A stretch of DNA of 54,954 nucleotides from AcAMD-5 sp044343935. Its GTDB lineage: Bacteria; Actinomycetota; Actinomycetes; S36-B12; UBA5976. Below, one piece after another: positions 26,422 through 36,140 of the stretch. The notes below the pieces were generated by a model, which had not been told where the DNA came from, ran no database searches, and worked only from the letters and a program-made list of their open reading frames with translations. The stretch is taken from positions 1 through 54,954 of the forward strand of contig JBIJDU010000011.1 in NCBI GenBank assembly GCA_044343935.1. Reading direction: 5' to 3'. A program made the position numbers and the translations under genes. Within the stretch, counting starts at the first letter, position 1. Each line of letters begins with the position of its first letter.

Positions 26422-27660
26422 ATGGATATCGCAACCGCAATTACGCATGGTCGTGTCACCGAGGATGGGACAGTATTTGTTAAAACTGTTTCTGGTGAAC
26501 ACAAGGTTGGTCAATATCAAGCAGGCACCCCAGCTGAGGGATTGGAATTCTTTGCCCGCAAGTATGTTGATTTGATTGTTGAAGCAGACGTAATGCTAGC
26601 TCGGTTCAAAGATAATCGTGGTGTTCCTGGTCCGGCAAAAACGCTGGCTGCGAAACTTCGTGCAACTTATGCAGAACCAAATGTGGTAGGCGATTTAACT
26701 TTGCTGCTACAACGAGCTGATGAATTGGTTGTGGCTGCCGCGGATCGTGCAGTTGCCTTGACAGAACAGCGAAAAGAACAGCGTGAGCAAACTTTGGCAA
26801 AGCGCCATGAAATTGTTGCCGCTGCACAATTACTAGCAGGCTCAACCAATTGGAAAGAAACTACTGAGAAATTTGCCCAGATGCTAACCGCCTGGAAAGA
26901 ACTGCAAAGGTTCGATCGTAAGGTAGAACAAGAACTTTGGAAAACCTTTAGCCATGCCCGCAGCGCATTTGATAAACGGCGCCGCACTCATTTTGCGCAA
27001 CAAGCGAAGGTTCGTGCCTCTGCCACCGCAGTGAAGCATGAGATCGTTGCTAAAGCAGAATCTATAAAGGATTCTACGAATTGGGTGGATACTGCTAAAA
27101 AATTTAAGGAGCTAATGGATCAGTGGAAATCTGCTGGCCGAATTGGCAAAGGTGAAGACGAAGCGCTCTGGACTAAATTCAAAGCAGCTCAGGATCACTT
27201 CTTCGCCCGAAAGAATGACGATCTTGCTAAGCGCAAGGTAAGTCAGGATGCTAACTTGGAGAAGAAGCGAGGCTTACTTGTCGAAGCCGAGGCACTGCTG
27301 CCGATTAAGGATATAGATACAGCGAAAAAAACGATGCGAGACATTTACCACCGTTGGGAAAAGACCGGTCACGTTCCTCGGGATTGGGTCAAAAAACTAG
27401 ATGATCGGCTAAAAATCGTGCAGAATGCAATCGATGAGGCCGTTGCTCGCGAAAATTCGCGTAAAGATCCAGACAAGCATGCGAGAGCAAATTCCACCAT
27501 AAATCTTTTTGCTGAGAAAATTGCCAAACTTGAGGCTGATTTAGCAAAAGCACAAGCTGCCGGTGACTCTAGAAAGATAGCAAGTATTTCTTCGGCTATT
27601 GACGGACAGCGAATGTTAATGCAAGCAGCTGAAGAAGCGTTATCTGACTTTGTCCGTTAA
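26422..27660 (+). CDS. DUF349 domain protein
   Basis: 412 residues, predicted almost entirely helical with many charged residues. At least three DUF349-type repeats can be seen by the pattern W-x(5-6)-F-x(6)-W-x(10-12)-E-x-x-LW-x-x-F: near residues 135-180 (WKETTEKFAQMLTAWKEL), 210-255 (WVDTAKKFKELMDQWKSAG) and a weaker one at 290-335 (AKKTMRDIYHRWEKTG). Function is not established in actinobacteria. It begins 21 bases after the cyclophilin gene with AAGGAG before the ATG, so they share a transcript. Its TAA overlaps the TAA of the convergent rel gene. Confidence 0.9.
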   Translation: MDIATAITHGRVTEDGTVFVKTVSGEHKVGQYQAGTPAEGLEFFARKYVDLIVEADVMLARFKDNRGVPGPAKTLAAKLRATYAEPNVVGDLTLLLQRADELVVAAADRAVALTEQRKEQREQTLAKRHEIVAAAQLLAGSTNWKETTEKFAQMLTAWKELQRFDRKVEQELWKTFSHARSAFDKRRRTHFAQQAKVRASATAVKHEIVAKAESIKDSTNWVDTAKKFKELMDQWKSAGRIGKGEDEALWTKFKAAQDHFFARKNDDLAKRKVSQDANLEKKRGLLVEAEALLPIKDIDTAKKTMRDIYHRWEKTGHVPRDWVKKLDDRLKIVQNAIDEAVARENSRKDPDKHARANSTINLFAEKIAKLEADLAKAQAAGDSRKIASISSAIDGQRMLMQAAEEALSDFVR

Positions 27661-29903
27661 ACCCGATAAACGTCATACACACCATCAAGTCGCTTAACAG
27701 CTTGCAATACGCCTTCAAGATGTCCTGGATCTGCTAACTCAAAGGTAAATCTTGAGAGCGCTACTCGATCCTTGGATGTGGTAACTGAAGCCGAAAGAAT
27801 ATTGACGCGTTTCTCGGCCAGCGCAGTTGTAATATCGCTAAGTAACCCAGGACGATCGATGGCTTCAGATTGAATATTTACTAAAAATACCCCGCCAAGA
27901 GATTTATTCCAACGCACGTCAACCAAACGATCGGGTTCTAACTGTGTTACATTTGCACAATCCGAACGGTGTACTGACACACCAGAACCCTTAGTAACAA
28001 AGCCTACGATCTGATCCCCTGGTACTGGCGTGCAACAGCGAGCCAATTTCACTAGCACATCGTCAACACCAGTTACCTCAACTGCTGGTCGTTCAATATC
28101 AGTTCGACGCCGTGGCGGCACCACCACACTCGATGAAATGTCTTCAGCTAACCCTTCCCTGCCACCATGTGCTGCAATCAATCGCTTGACCACAAAAGTT
28201 GCCGATACTTTCCCTTCACCAATCATTAGGAAAAGCTGATGCAGGTCACTAGCTCCCAATTCCCGGGCAATTATCAAAAGTGCATCGCCACTCATAAGTT
28301 TCTTGAAGGGCAGACCTTCTCGCCGCATTAGCTTGGTCAAGTCTTCGCGGCCAACTTCAGAAGATTCAACTCGCGCTTCTTTGGCAAACCACGCTTTGAT
28401 CTTGCTTCTGGCACGTGGCGATTGCACAAAATCCAACCAGTCTCGATTTGGGCTAGGTTCCTGAGCTTTGGAGGTAACGATTTCAATTGTGTCGCCATCA
28501 TTAAGCGTATGCTCCAGTGGAACTAATCGATTATTTACCTTGGCTCCCACGCAGCGATGTCCAACTTCAGTATGAACGGTATAGGCAAAATCAACTGGTG
28601 TACTTCCTTTTGGCAGCGCAATAACATCACCTTTAGGGGTAAAGACAAAAACTTCTTCTTTCCCTAAGTCGTAAATCAGCGAGTCCATGAACTCCTCTGG
28701 ATCGCTGGTCTCACGTTGCCACTCCATTAATTGACGCAACCAAGCCATGTCGTCAGGTCCAGTTTTATTCCCAACACTTTGCTGCTTATATCGCCAATGC
28801 GCTGCAATTCCCCACTCAGCAGCACGATGCATATCAAATGTACGAATCTGCACTTCAACGGGTTTTCCAGTTGGTCCAATCACTGTGGTATGAAGTGATT
28901 GATACATGTTCAATTTTGGCATTGCAATGTAGTCTTTGAATCGGCCCGGCACCGGGCTCCAAAGGGAATGCACCGTGCCAAGTGCGGAATAGCAATCATT
29001 TAATGAATCAACCAAAATACGTACACCAACTAGATCATAAATATCGTCAAAATCTCGCCCGCGAACGATCATCTTTTGATAAACCGAGAAATAATGCTTA
29101 GGCCTACTTGAAATCTCGGCGTCAATTTTCGCACTCTTCAGTGCCTTGCCGAGGACTTCCTCAACAACCCGTAACTGTTCGTCCCGAGCTGGGGTTCGGG
29201 TATCGACCAATGACTTGATCTCTTCATACATTTTTGGATACATGGCACGAAATGAAAGATCTTCTAATTCCCACTTAAGCGCATTCATGCCTAATCGATG
29301 TGCCAGTGGGGCATATATTTCTAAAGTTTCACGTGCTTTTCGCTCTTGATTCTCACGCGGCATAGCATCAATTGTTTGCATGTTGTGCAATCGATCAGCC
29401 AATTTGATTACCAATACTCTGATGTCTTTAGCCATTGCAACAACCATTTTGCGAACCGTCTCAGAAGCCGACGATTGACCATATTTAACTTTGTCTAATT
29501 TAGTTACACCATCTACTAGTCCCGCTACTTCTGCACCAAAATCTCGTTCAATTTCAACTAAACCATAATCAGTGTCTTCTGCTGCATCGTGCAGCAAAGC
29601 GGCAACTAGTGATGCGGGTGGCATACCTAAATCCGCCAAGATGGTGGCAACTGCAAGTGGGTGGGTGATGTAGGGCTCGCCACTTCGACGGAATTGACCA
29701 TCATGAGCAGCTTTAGCTAACTCATATGCCCTGATCAAAGTTTCGTTATCTGCTTTGGGGAAAAAAGATTTGACCGTTTTTAACAACGGTTCTAGTTCCA
29801 TAGGGGCGGTGGTGCGAACCGCTGCGATTTTACTTAATAGGGCGCGGCGCGAGGAACTACTATCGGTTTTGGATTCTGCCGCTGGCTTTAGAACCTCGCT
29901 CAT
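27657..29903 (-). CDS. rel: Bifunctional (p)ppGpp synthetase/hydrolase
   Basis: 748 residues. N-terminal HD hydrolase (LLHDAAEDTD, about residues 105-114), synthetase domain with the RFKD motif in PGRFKDYIAMP that marks bifunctional enzymes, YQSLHTTVIG and HRAAEWGIAAHW, then TGS (KGSTPVDFAYTVHTEVGHRC), a helical/zinc region with ARCCTPVPGD, and a C-terminal ACT domain (about 670-748). It makes and degrades the alarmone of the stringent response. ATG at 29901-29903 is preceded by GGGGGTG; a TACACT -10 candidate lies at 29924-29929. The apt gene usually between rel and secF is missing. Confidence 0.97.
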   Translation of the reverse strand: MSEVLKPAAESKTDSSSSRRALLSKIAAVRTTAPMELEPLLKTVKSFFPKADNETLIRAYELAKAAHDGQFRRSGEPYITHPLAVATILADLGMPPASLVAALLHDAAEDTDYGLVEIERDFGAEVAGLVDGVTKLDKVKYGQSSASETVRKMVVAMAKDIRVLVIKLADRLHNMQTIDAMPRENQERKARETLEIYAPLAHRLGMNALKWELEDLSFRAMYPKMYEEIKSLVDTRTPARDEQLRVVEEVLGKALKSAKIDAEISSRPKHYFSVYQKMIVRGRDFDDIYDLVGVRILVDSLNDCYSALGTVHSLWSPVPGRFKDYIAMPKLNMYQSLHTTVIGPTGKPVEVQIRTFDMHRAAEWGIAAHWRYKQQSVGNKTGPDDMAWLRQLMEWQRETSDPEEFMDSLIYDLGKEEVFVFTPKGDVIALPKGSTPVDFAYTVHTEVGHRCVGAKVNNRLVPLEHTLNDGDTIEIVTSKAQEPSPNRDWLDFVQSPRARSKIKAWFAKEARVESSEVGREDLTKLMRREGLPFKKLMSGDALLIIARELGASDLHQLFLMIGEGKVSATFVVKRLIAAHGGREGLAEDISSSVVVPPRRRTDIERPAVEVTGVDDVLVKLARCCTPVPGDQIVGFVTKGSGVSVHRSDCANVTQLEPDRLVDVRWNKSLGGVFLVNIQSEAIDRPGLLSDITTALAEKRVNILSASVTTSKDRVALSRFTFELADPGHLEGVLQAVKRLDGVYDVYRV

Positions 29904-29942
29904 TTCACACCCCCAGGTAGTGAAGTGTAGAGCAAAAAAGAT

Positions 29943-31019
29943 TTAGCGAAGTCGTCGCGGCTTGCGCTTGGGTTGGTTACGCGGACCGCCTTGTTGAGTG
30001 TATTTCGCTCGGGTCTCTGGCTTAGTTACGGCATAAGGATCAATGCCAGTAGTTGCGATTGCTTCTCGCCGCGCCATTACCCGCTCAGTATGCGCCTTGA
30101 TCTCAGGCTGCGATTTCTTCAAGTCGGTCAGGATTGGAGTTGCAATAAAGATAGATGAGTAAACGCCTGCCACAATTCCAACAAAAAGCGCGATCGCTAA
30201 GTCTTGTAGCGTAGAGGCACGAAGCACATATGCCCCAATAAAGAGAATTCCGGCAACTGGTAATACCGCAACAATGGAAGTATTAATACTTCGAACTACG
30301 GTTTGATTAATTGAGTAATTTGCTGTTTCGCTATATGTCTTTCCAGTTTGTAGCGTGACGCCTTTGACATTTTCTTTAACACGATCGAAGATAACAACTG
30401 TGTCATATAGTGAATATCCCATAATTGTTAGCACACCAATTGCCGTAGCTGGTGTAACTTCAAATCCAAACAATGCATAAATACCAATTGTTACAACTAA
30501 GTCATGCATTAGCGCGATAAACGCAGCAACAGCCATTCTAAATTCAAAATAGACGCTCAGAAATATTAGGACCAACACCAAAAACACTGCTAATCCAGTG
30601 AGCGCGGTTTGGGTAATATCTGCGCCCCAGGTTGGGCCGACAGTTCTAACCGTCACATCACCGACAGTTGTCCCTGCCAATTCTGCAATCTGCTCCGTTA
30701 GTTCAGCCAACTCAGCTGAAGTTACTTCTTCAGTTTGAATTGACAGTCGGTCACTTCCAACAGATTGCACAATTACTTGTTGCAATCCTAAATCCTGCAA
30801 ATCAGTGCGCATGGTTTCAGCACCAATATCTGAAACGGTAACAAATTCCGTTCCGCCACGAAATTCAATTCCTAGCTTAAGCCCGTTAGCGAATAAACCG
30901 CCAACAGAAGTGGCGACAACTAGCACAGCTGCCACGTACCAAATTTTTCGGCGACTAACAAAATCAATAGATTTCACACCAAAATAAAGTTGGTTACTAA
31001 CTGCACCTAAGTTAATCAT
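29943..31019 (-). CDS. secF: Protein translocase subunit SecF
   Basis: 358 residues with six membrane segments and the SecF signature LGIEFRGGTEF near the N terminus, then the conserved TM4-TM6 block (ALMHDLVVTIGIYALFGFEV; GYSLYDTVVIFDRVKEN). With SecD it uses the proton gradient to pull proteins through SecYEG from the outside. A basic, proline-containing tail (about 325-358) follows the last helix. The ATG overlaps the secD stop (ATGA). Confidence 0.97.
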   Translation of the reverse strand: MINLGAVSNQLYFGVKSIDFVSRRKIWYVAAVLVVATSVGGLFANGLKLGIEFRGGTEFVTVSDIGAETMRTDLQDLGLQQVIVQSVGSDRLSIQTEEVTSAELAELTEQIAELAGTTVGDVTVRTVGPTWGADITQTALTGLAVFLVLVLIFLSVYFEFRMAVAAFIALMHDLVVTIGIYALFGFEVTPATAIGVLTIMGYSLYDTVVIFDRVKENVKGVTLQTGKTYSETANYSINQTVVRSINTSIVAVLPVAGILFIGAYVLRASTLQDLAIALFVGIVAGVYSSIFIATPILTDLKKSQPEIKAHTERVMARREAIATTGIDPYAVTKPETRAKYTQQGGPRNQPKRKPRRLR

Positions 31020-32539
31020 GACGTAACTCTTTCTGGGAGTTGACCTGCTGGAATACCAGCTGTGAGTCGTTTTTCAGAGATTCCACTAATCGCGCCAGTA
31101 GATAACCGACTTCGTCCAAACAGCACGGTAATTGGTCTGGTAAACCAAAATGCCACCAAAATATCAATAACAGTTGCAATTCCAAGTGCAAACGCGAAGC
31201 CTCGCACCGCTCCAACGCTCAAGAAGTAAAGTACTAATGCAATTAGCAACTGAACAAAGTCAGCTGCAAGCAAGGTTCGGCGAGCACGTTGCCAAGCAAT
31301 ATCAATCGCATTTCGAACCGTCTTACCAGCTCGAATCTCGTCTCGAATACGTTCGTTGTAGACCACGAAAGTATCTGCTGTGATACCTATTGAAATAATT
31401 AAACCAGCCACACCAGCTAGCGTTAAGGTGAATCCAATTGATCGACCTAGCAACACTACGGTGAAATAAGTTAAGGCAACTGCGACTGCTAGCGAAGCGA
31501 CAGCAACTAAGCCAAGCATGCGGTAATAAAGAATCAAATACAGCACCACAAGGGCTAAACCAATACCGCCGGCCAACAAGCCTGATTCAAGTTGTTCGAC
31601 ACCAAGCGTTGGCGACACCGCATTTACTTCGGCGATATCCAGCGCTACTGGTAGCGCACCATATCGAAGCACGGAAGCGAGCGCTTTAGCTTCTTCAGGA
31701 GTAAATGTGCCAGTTATCTGAGCTTGACCACCTAAAATTGGTTCCGAGAAAAATGGCGCCGAAACAACTAAGCCATCTAGCACAATGCCGAATCGATTCT
31801 GTGGTGATGGCAGGGAAAAAATCTTCTGGGAAACATCAGCCAACGCCCGAGCGCCTTGCGCATCAAAATCCAGGGTGACTACCCACGATCCAGTTCCGCC
31901 CTGCGCTGGTAACTGAGCTTGCGAATCATCAATTCGCTCACCAGCAATAAATGTTGGTGCCAAGATGAAGGTTTCACTTCCATCTTGGGAACAAGTTATG
32001 ACGAATTTAGTTGCATCAAGTGCAACGCCGCCTTGCAGCGCGTCTTCCGTCAAGCAGGCCGCACTCGCATAGGCTTCAGATAATTCAGCTTCGGTTGCAC
32101 CTTCCAGTGGCAACACAATTGGAGTAGCACCTTCAGCTGGTGGATTAGAAGTTCGAGCCTGTATTACTTCACGAAATTCCAACAAAGCAGTTTGCTTTAG
32201 TAGGTCAGCAATACCCTGCTGATTAACACCTGGCACTGAGACCACTATCGCAGCTTCATTTCCGCTGCCTTGCGCAGTTACTTCTGCTTCAGCCACACCA
32301 AACGCATTTACGCGCTGTCGCATAATTGCAACAGTTTGCGTTAGTTGATCTGCCGTTATTTCAGCAGCTCCTTCAATCACCCGCGGCGTGAGAATAACTT
32401 GGGTTCCGCCTTTAAGGTCCAACCCTAATTTTGCAGCTGGTGATGCTGATGGCCAAAAAGTTGCCGTCGCCATGCTGATCGTAATTACCAGCAATAACAG
32501 CAGCGCTCGCCATGGCTTTGGCGCAGACTTGGTGCTCAC
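31016..32539 (-). CDS. secD: Protein translocase subunit SecD
   Basis: About 507 residues: an N-terminal membrane helix, the LGLDLKGGTQVIL signature, a large extracytoplasmic P1 region (about residues 50-310) and five further helices including ISIGITADTFVVYNERIRDE. I choose the GTG at 32537-32539 (MSTKSAPKPW), which is five bases after AAGGAG; a GTG two codons upstream overlaps that ribosome-binding site. yajC, normally between ruvB and secD, is absent: only about 98 bases separate them and no small membrane ORF fits. Confidence 0.96.
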   Translation of the reverse strand: MSTKSAPKPWRALLLLLVITISMATATFWPSASPAAKLGLDLKGGTQVILTPRVIEGAAEITADQLTQTVAIMRQRVNAFGVAEAEVTAQGSGNEAAIVVSVPGVNQQGIADLLKQTALLEFREVIQARTSNPPAEGATPIVLPLEGATEAELSEAYASAACLTEDALQGGVALDATKFVITCSQDGSETFILAPTFIAGERIDDSQAQLPAQGGTGSWVVTLDFDAQGARALADVSQKIFSLPSPQNRFGIVLDGLVVSAPFFSEPILGGQAQITGTFTPEEAKALASVLRYGALPVALDIAEVNAVSPTLGVEQLESGLLAGGIGLALVVLYLILYYRMLGLVAVASLAVAVALTYFTVVLLGRSIGFTLTLAGVAGLIISIGITADTFVVYNERIRDEIRAGKTVRNAIDIAWQRARRTLLAADFVQLLIALVLYFLSVGAVRGFAFALGIATVIDILVAFWFTRPITVLFGRSRLSTGAISGISEKRLTAGIPAGQLPERVTS

Positions 32540-32637
32540 ACACACTCCTTGGTTATTCGGCCATCGGGCACGAAGGCAGAGTATTCCCTATCTAACATAG
32601 AACTTCGCCTACTGGGTGGGAAAAGTTGGGATTTTCC

Positions 32638-33675
32638 TCAAGAAATTTCGCCATGAAAGCGCAGTTGGGTTTCTCGGTTTGGTGCTGAGCCTCCCACCAC
32701 CTGGTATCCCAACTCAGTTGCCACTCGGCCCCGAGTGGTTCGGCCCAACAGGCCCTGTCGAACCAGATATGGCTCCACTACCTCAGAAATGGTTGCCATC
32801 TCCTCGCCAACTGCAATTGCCAAGGTTGATAAACCAACCGGTCCACCACCAAATTGGGTAACTAAAACCTGCAGCACTGCGCGATCAAGGCGATCAAGTC
32901 CAGCGGGGTCTATCTCATAAAGATCTAATGCTGCTTTGGCTGCATTCAAATTAATTGCACCATCAGCGTGCACACTGGCCCAATCACGAACCCGACGTAA
33001 CAATCGGTTCGCAATTCTTGGCGTACCCCGAGATCGCATCGCGATTTCACGGGCTCCCGCAGTATCGATTTCTAAATGAAGTAGCGCGGCACTTCGAATA
33101 ATGATTTGTTCGAGTTCGGCTACCTCATAGAAATCCAAGTGGATGGTTAAGCCAAACCGATCTCGCAGCGGTGAAGGCAGCGTGCCAGCTTTTGTGGTTG
33201 CGCCAACTAAGGTAAATGGTGAAATTTCTAGTGGCACTGCAGTTGCCCCTGGCCCTTTGCCCACCATTACATCGACCCGAAAGTCTTCCATCGCTAAATA
33301 AAGCATCTCAAGTGCCGGTTTTGCAGTTCGATGAATTTCGTCAATAAACAAAACTTCACCATTATTTAATGACGTCAATACTGCGGCCAAATCTCCAGCA
33401 TGAGTAATTGTCGGTCCTGAAGTAACTCGAAGCGGAACGCCTAATTCTTTTGCAGTAATGGTTGCTAACGTGGTTTTTCCTAAGCCAGCCGGCCCACTCA
33501 TCAACATATGATCAGCTGCAGCACCCCGAGAAATGGCAGCACGCAACGCAACGCTTAATTGTTCGCGAGCTCGGAGTTGTCCGACAAATTCTTCTAAATT
33601 GGTTGGCCGTAGCGCAGTTTCAACTAGAACATCATCTTCATGCGCAACCGGATCAATCAACTCTTCATCGCTCAT
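32638..33675 (-). CDS. ruvB: Holliday junction helicase RuvB
   Basis: 345-residue AAA+ motor that drives branch migration with RuvA. Walker A GPAGLGKTT (about residues 61-69), Walker B LFIDEIHR, sensor 1 VGATTKAG, arginine finger region SPLRDRFG, and a C-terminal winged helix (about 265-335). Its ATG overlaps the ruvA stop (ATGA). The three ruv genes are in the order ruvC-ruvA-ruvB. Confidence 0.98.
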   Translation of the reverse strand: MSDEELIDPVAHEDDVLVETALRPTNLEEFVGQLRAREQLSVALRAAISRGAAADHMLMSGPAGLGKTTLATITAKELGVPLRVTSGPTITHAGDLAAVLTSLNNGEVLFIDEIHRTAKPALEMLYLAMEDFRVDVMVGKGPGATAVPLEISPFTLVGATTKAGTLPSPLRDRFGLTIHLDFYEVAELEQIIIRSAALLHLEIDTAGAREIAMRSRGTPRIANRLLRRVRDWASVHADGAINLNAAKAALDLYEIDPAGLDRLDRAVLQVLVTQFGGGPVGLSTLAIAVGEEMATISEVVEPYLVRQGLLGRTTRGRVATELGYQVVGGSAPNRETQLRFHGEIS

Positions 33676-34235
33676 GATTTAGCCAATCGCTTTAGCGCTT
33701 CGCGCAAAAGTGTTGAAGTATCAAGACCGCTGCCATCTAACTCAGCAATAACCTCTCGTGCTGTTTTATCGCTCCAACCAAGATTTATTAATGCGGCCAA
33801 TACATCTGAATGCGAGCTGCTGCCGCCGCTCACTAAAACTTTGTCACGAAGTTCCAACACAATTCGACCAGCACTTTTCTTCCCTAATCCTGGAACTGAA
33901 GTCAAGGCTGCTTCGTCGCCAGCTGAAATAGCTGTTTCAAGTCCAGAAACGCCTAACACACTTAGCGTGGCCATCGCAGTCTTTGGACCGATACCTGACA
34001 CCCCATGCAATTGCCGGAACCAGATCCGCTCTTCTTCACTACTAAAGCCAAAGAGTTGCCAGCCATCTTCTCGAACCATGAACTCTGTCTTGAGTTTGCA
34101 GTTATCGCCAATAAAAATGCGACTTAGCGCTGCTGCCGAAACTGAAACAGATAACCCAATACCAGCTCCTGGTAACTCTATTACGACAAGATTTCCATCA
34201 ATTGCTATTACCTTGCCAGCCACAAAATCAATCAT
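33672..34235 (-). CDS. ruvA: Holliday junction DNA-binding subunit RuvA
   Basis: 187 residues from the ATG at 34233-34235 (MIDFVAGKV), which makes an ATGA overlap with the ruvC stop and matches the normal RuvA N terminus; a longer frame reaching 34307 runs inside ruvC and lacks similarity. N-terminal OB domain, two helix-hairpin-helix motifs (VSGIGPKTAMATLSVLG and VPGLGKKSAGRIVLELRDK) and a C-terminal domain (about 145-187) that contacts RuvB. Confidence 0.96.
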   Translation of the reverse strand: MIDFVAGKVIAIDGNLVVIELPGAGIGLSVSVSAAALSRIFIGDNCKLKTEFMVREDGWQLFGFSSEEERIWFRQLHGVSGIGPKTAMATLSVLGVSGLETAISAGDEAALTSVPGLGKKSAGRIVLELRDKVLVSGGSSSHSDVLAALINLGWSDKTAREVIAELDGSGLDTSTLLREALKRLAKS

Positions 34236-34765
34236 GATCGCTTTACCTTTGGCACTGTGCGCTTGCGAAACGGTTGCGGCATAGCGGAGACGGTGGGCAT
34301 GCGCCAAGCATGGCAGAGTGCTAACGCAATTGCGTCCGCAGCATCGGCGGGTTTTGGGATTTCATCCAGATTAAGCAATGCTTTAACCATATTCCCAATC
34401 TGTTTTTTATCACTTCTGCCCGAACCTGTTACCGCAGCCTTTACTGCGGTTGGGGTGTAAGTGACGGCCGGTATGTTTCGAGTGCGTGCCGCCAGTAACA
34501 CAACCCCACCAACCTGGGCCACTCCCATCACTGTTTTCAAATTCTGTTGAGCAAAAACGCGCTCCAGCGAGACTGCATCTGGCTTAAAATCATCCATCAC
34601 AGCATGTATTCGTTCTGCTATCAAAAACAACCGATCCGCTGGATCCAACTTGGCATCACTTACAGCAACCTCAAGGTGAATTAATTTGCCTCGCTTGCCT
34701 GGCTCAGCATCAACCACCGCTAACCCACACCGGGTTAGCCCTGGATCAATACCAAGAACCCGCAC
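34232..34765 (-). CDS. ruvC: Holliday junction resolvase RuvC
   Basis: 177 residues. RNase H-fold endonuclease that cuts the junction symmetrically. The acidic catalytic residues are seen in LGIDPGLTRCG (Asp7), SLERVFAQQN (Glu) and ADAADAIALALCHA (two Asp). GTG start at 34763-34765 overlaps the TAG of the YebC gene by one base. The basic C-terminal tail (RKRTVPKVKRS) is common in the family. Confidence 0.97.
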   Translation of the reverse strand: MRVLGIDPGLTRCGLAVVDAEPGKRGKLIHLEVAVSDAKLDPADRLFLIAERIHAVMDDFKPDAVSLERVFAQQNLKTVMGVAQVGGVVLLAARTRNIPAVTYTPTAVKAAVTGSGRSDKKQIGNMVKALLNLDEIPKPADAADAIALALCHAWRMPTVSAMPQPFRKRTVPKVKRS

Positions 34766-35511
34766 TATGCCTGAGCTAACGCTTGGTCAGAAGCATCGAA
34801 GTTCGCAAAAACGTTTTGCACTTCATCGCTATCTTCTAGCGCTTCAATTAACTTAAAAATTTTAGATGCAGTTTCATCATCTACTGGCACTGTCATGGAC
34901 GGGACAAACTGCGCTTCGGCCGCCTCGTAGTCAATTTGGGCTGCTTGCAATGCAGATCTTACTTTTACTAAATCCGTAGCTTCGCAGAGAATTTCAAAAG
35001 TGCCATCAAGGTCATTAACTTCTTGCGCGCCAGCGTCAAGACTTGCTTCTAAAATCTGATCTTCCGATGTGCTGGTTGCAGATACCAGGATTACTCCTTT
35101 TCGATTAAACAAATAAGAGACTGAACCTGCATCTGCCATTGAGCCACCATTTCTTGTCATAGCAACTCTAACCTCACTTGCAGCGCGATTACGGTTATCG
35201 GTTAAACACTCAATTAATACTGCAACACCACCTGGTGCATAACCTTCATACAAAATTGTTTGATAATCCGCACCGCCTGCCTCAAGACCAGCACCACGTT
35301 TAACTGCTCGATCAATATTGTCATTTGGCACTGAGGACTTTTTAGCCTTTTGAATGGCATCAAAAAGGGATGGGTTGGAATCAGGATCAGGTCCACCGAT
35401 GCGAGTTGCGACCTCTATATTTTTCACCAACTTGGCAAATAACTTGCCACGCCGGGCATCAATTACTGCCTTTTTGTGCTTAGTCGTCGCCCATTTGGAA
35501 TGGCCTGACAT
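34765..35511 (-). CDS. YebC/PmpR family transcriptional or translational regulator
   Basis: 248 residues with the family N terminus SGHSKWATTKHKKAVIDARRG (first residues) and the segments RNRAASEVRVAMTRNGGS and FNRKGVI. Members bind DNA in some bacteria and, in recent work, act on stalled ribosomes (YebC2/TACO1). It lies immediately before ruvC as in most bacteria. The ATG has AAGGGG eight bases upstream. Confidence 0.96.
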   Translation of the reverse strand: MSGHSKWATTKHKKAVIDARRGKLFAKLVKNIEVATRIGGPDPDSNPSLFDAIQKAKKSSVPNDNIDRAVKRGAGLEAGGADYQTILYEGYAPGGVAVLIECLTDNRNRAASEVRVAMTRNGGSMADAGSVSYLFNRKGVILVSATSTSEDQILEASLDAGAQEVNDLDGTFEILCEATDLVKVRSALQAAQIDYEAAEAQFVPSMTVPVDDETASKIFKLIEALEDSDEVQNVFANFDASDQALAQA

Positions 35512-35545
35512 GTCAACCCCTTTATTCTGACTCAGTCGCCTAACT

Positions 35546-36136
35546 CTACGAGATTTTGCCTCGAACCAGATCTACAAAGTATTGATGGACCCAACTTTTC
35601 TCAGATAGTTCTGGATGGAAACTGGTTGCCAACGCTCTATTTTGGCGCACCATAACTGGGGTAATCCCACTGCCGGTTTGGAGCTGAGCTAACACGGTGA
35701 CATCAGGACCTACGGATTCGATCTTTGGCGCACGAATAAATACCCCAGCTAAGTGCTCACCCAATTGGCTTTGAATTTCGCCCTCAAATGAGTCAACTTG
35801 TCTACCAAATCCATTTCGCCGAACTGTGATATTTATGGCATCAAAAAAAATCTGATCCGGTCGACCATCGAGAATTTTGTGAGCTAACAAAATCATGCCA
35901 GCGCAAGATCCATAAACATACATACCAGCCGCAATCTTTGCTGGGATTGCTTTATCTAAACCAGTTGACTTTGCTAACAATGACATAGTGGTTGATTCGC
36001 CGCCTGGAATAATCAGTGCGTCCAACTGTTCTAATTGTTCAACTGATTTCACCTCAATTGCAGCAACCCCAAAATCGGCGAGAGCTGAAATGTGTTCTCT
36101 GAAATCACCTTGCAGCGCAAGAACACCAAAATTCAT
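35546..36136 (-). CDS. pdxT: PLP synthase glutaminase subunit PdxT
   Basis: 196-residue class I glutamine amidotransferase that supplies ammonia to PdxS for pyridoxal 5'-phosphate. N-terminal GVLALQGDFREH, oxyanion region PGGESTTMS, nucleophile in YGSCAGMILLA, and the His-Glu pair in TSFHPELSEKSW. It follows pdxS by four bases in the same transcript. Confidence 0.97.
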   Translation of the reverse strand: MNFGVLALQGDFREHISALADFGVAAIEVKSVEQLEQLDALIIPGGESTTMSLLAKSTGLDKAIPAKIAAGMYVYGSCAGMILLAHKILDGRPDQIFFDAINITVRRNGFGRQVDSFEGEIQSQLGEHLAGVFIRAPKIESVGPDVTVLAQLQTGSGITPVMVRQNRALATSFHPELSEKSWVHQYFVDLVRGKIS

Positions 36137-36140
36137 TTAT

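Noticed and set aside
33640..34284. Plus-strand frame of 214 codons
   Set aside because: Antisense to ruvA and the end of ruvC, no recognisable motif and no ribosome-binding site.
34236..34307. Longer N terminus of ruvA
   Set aside because: The added residues lie inside ruvC and do not match RuvA; the ATG at 34235 gives the normal start and an ATGA overlap.
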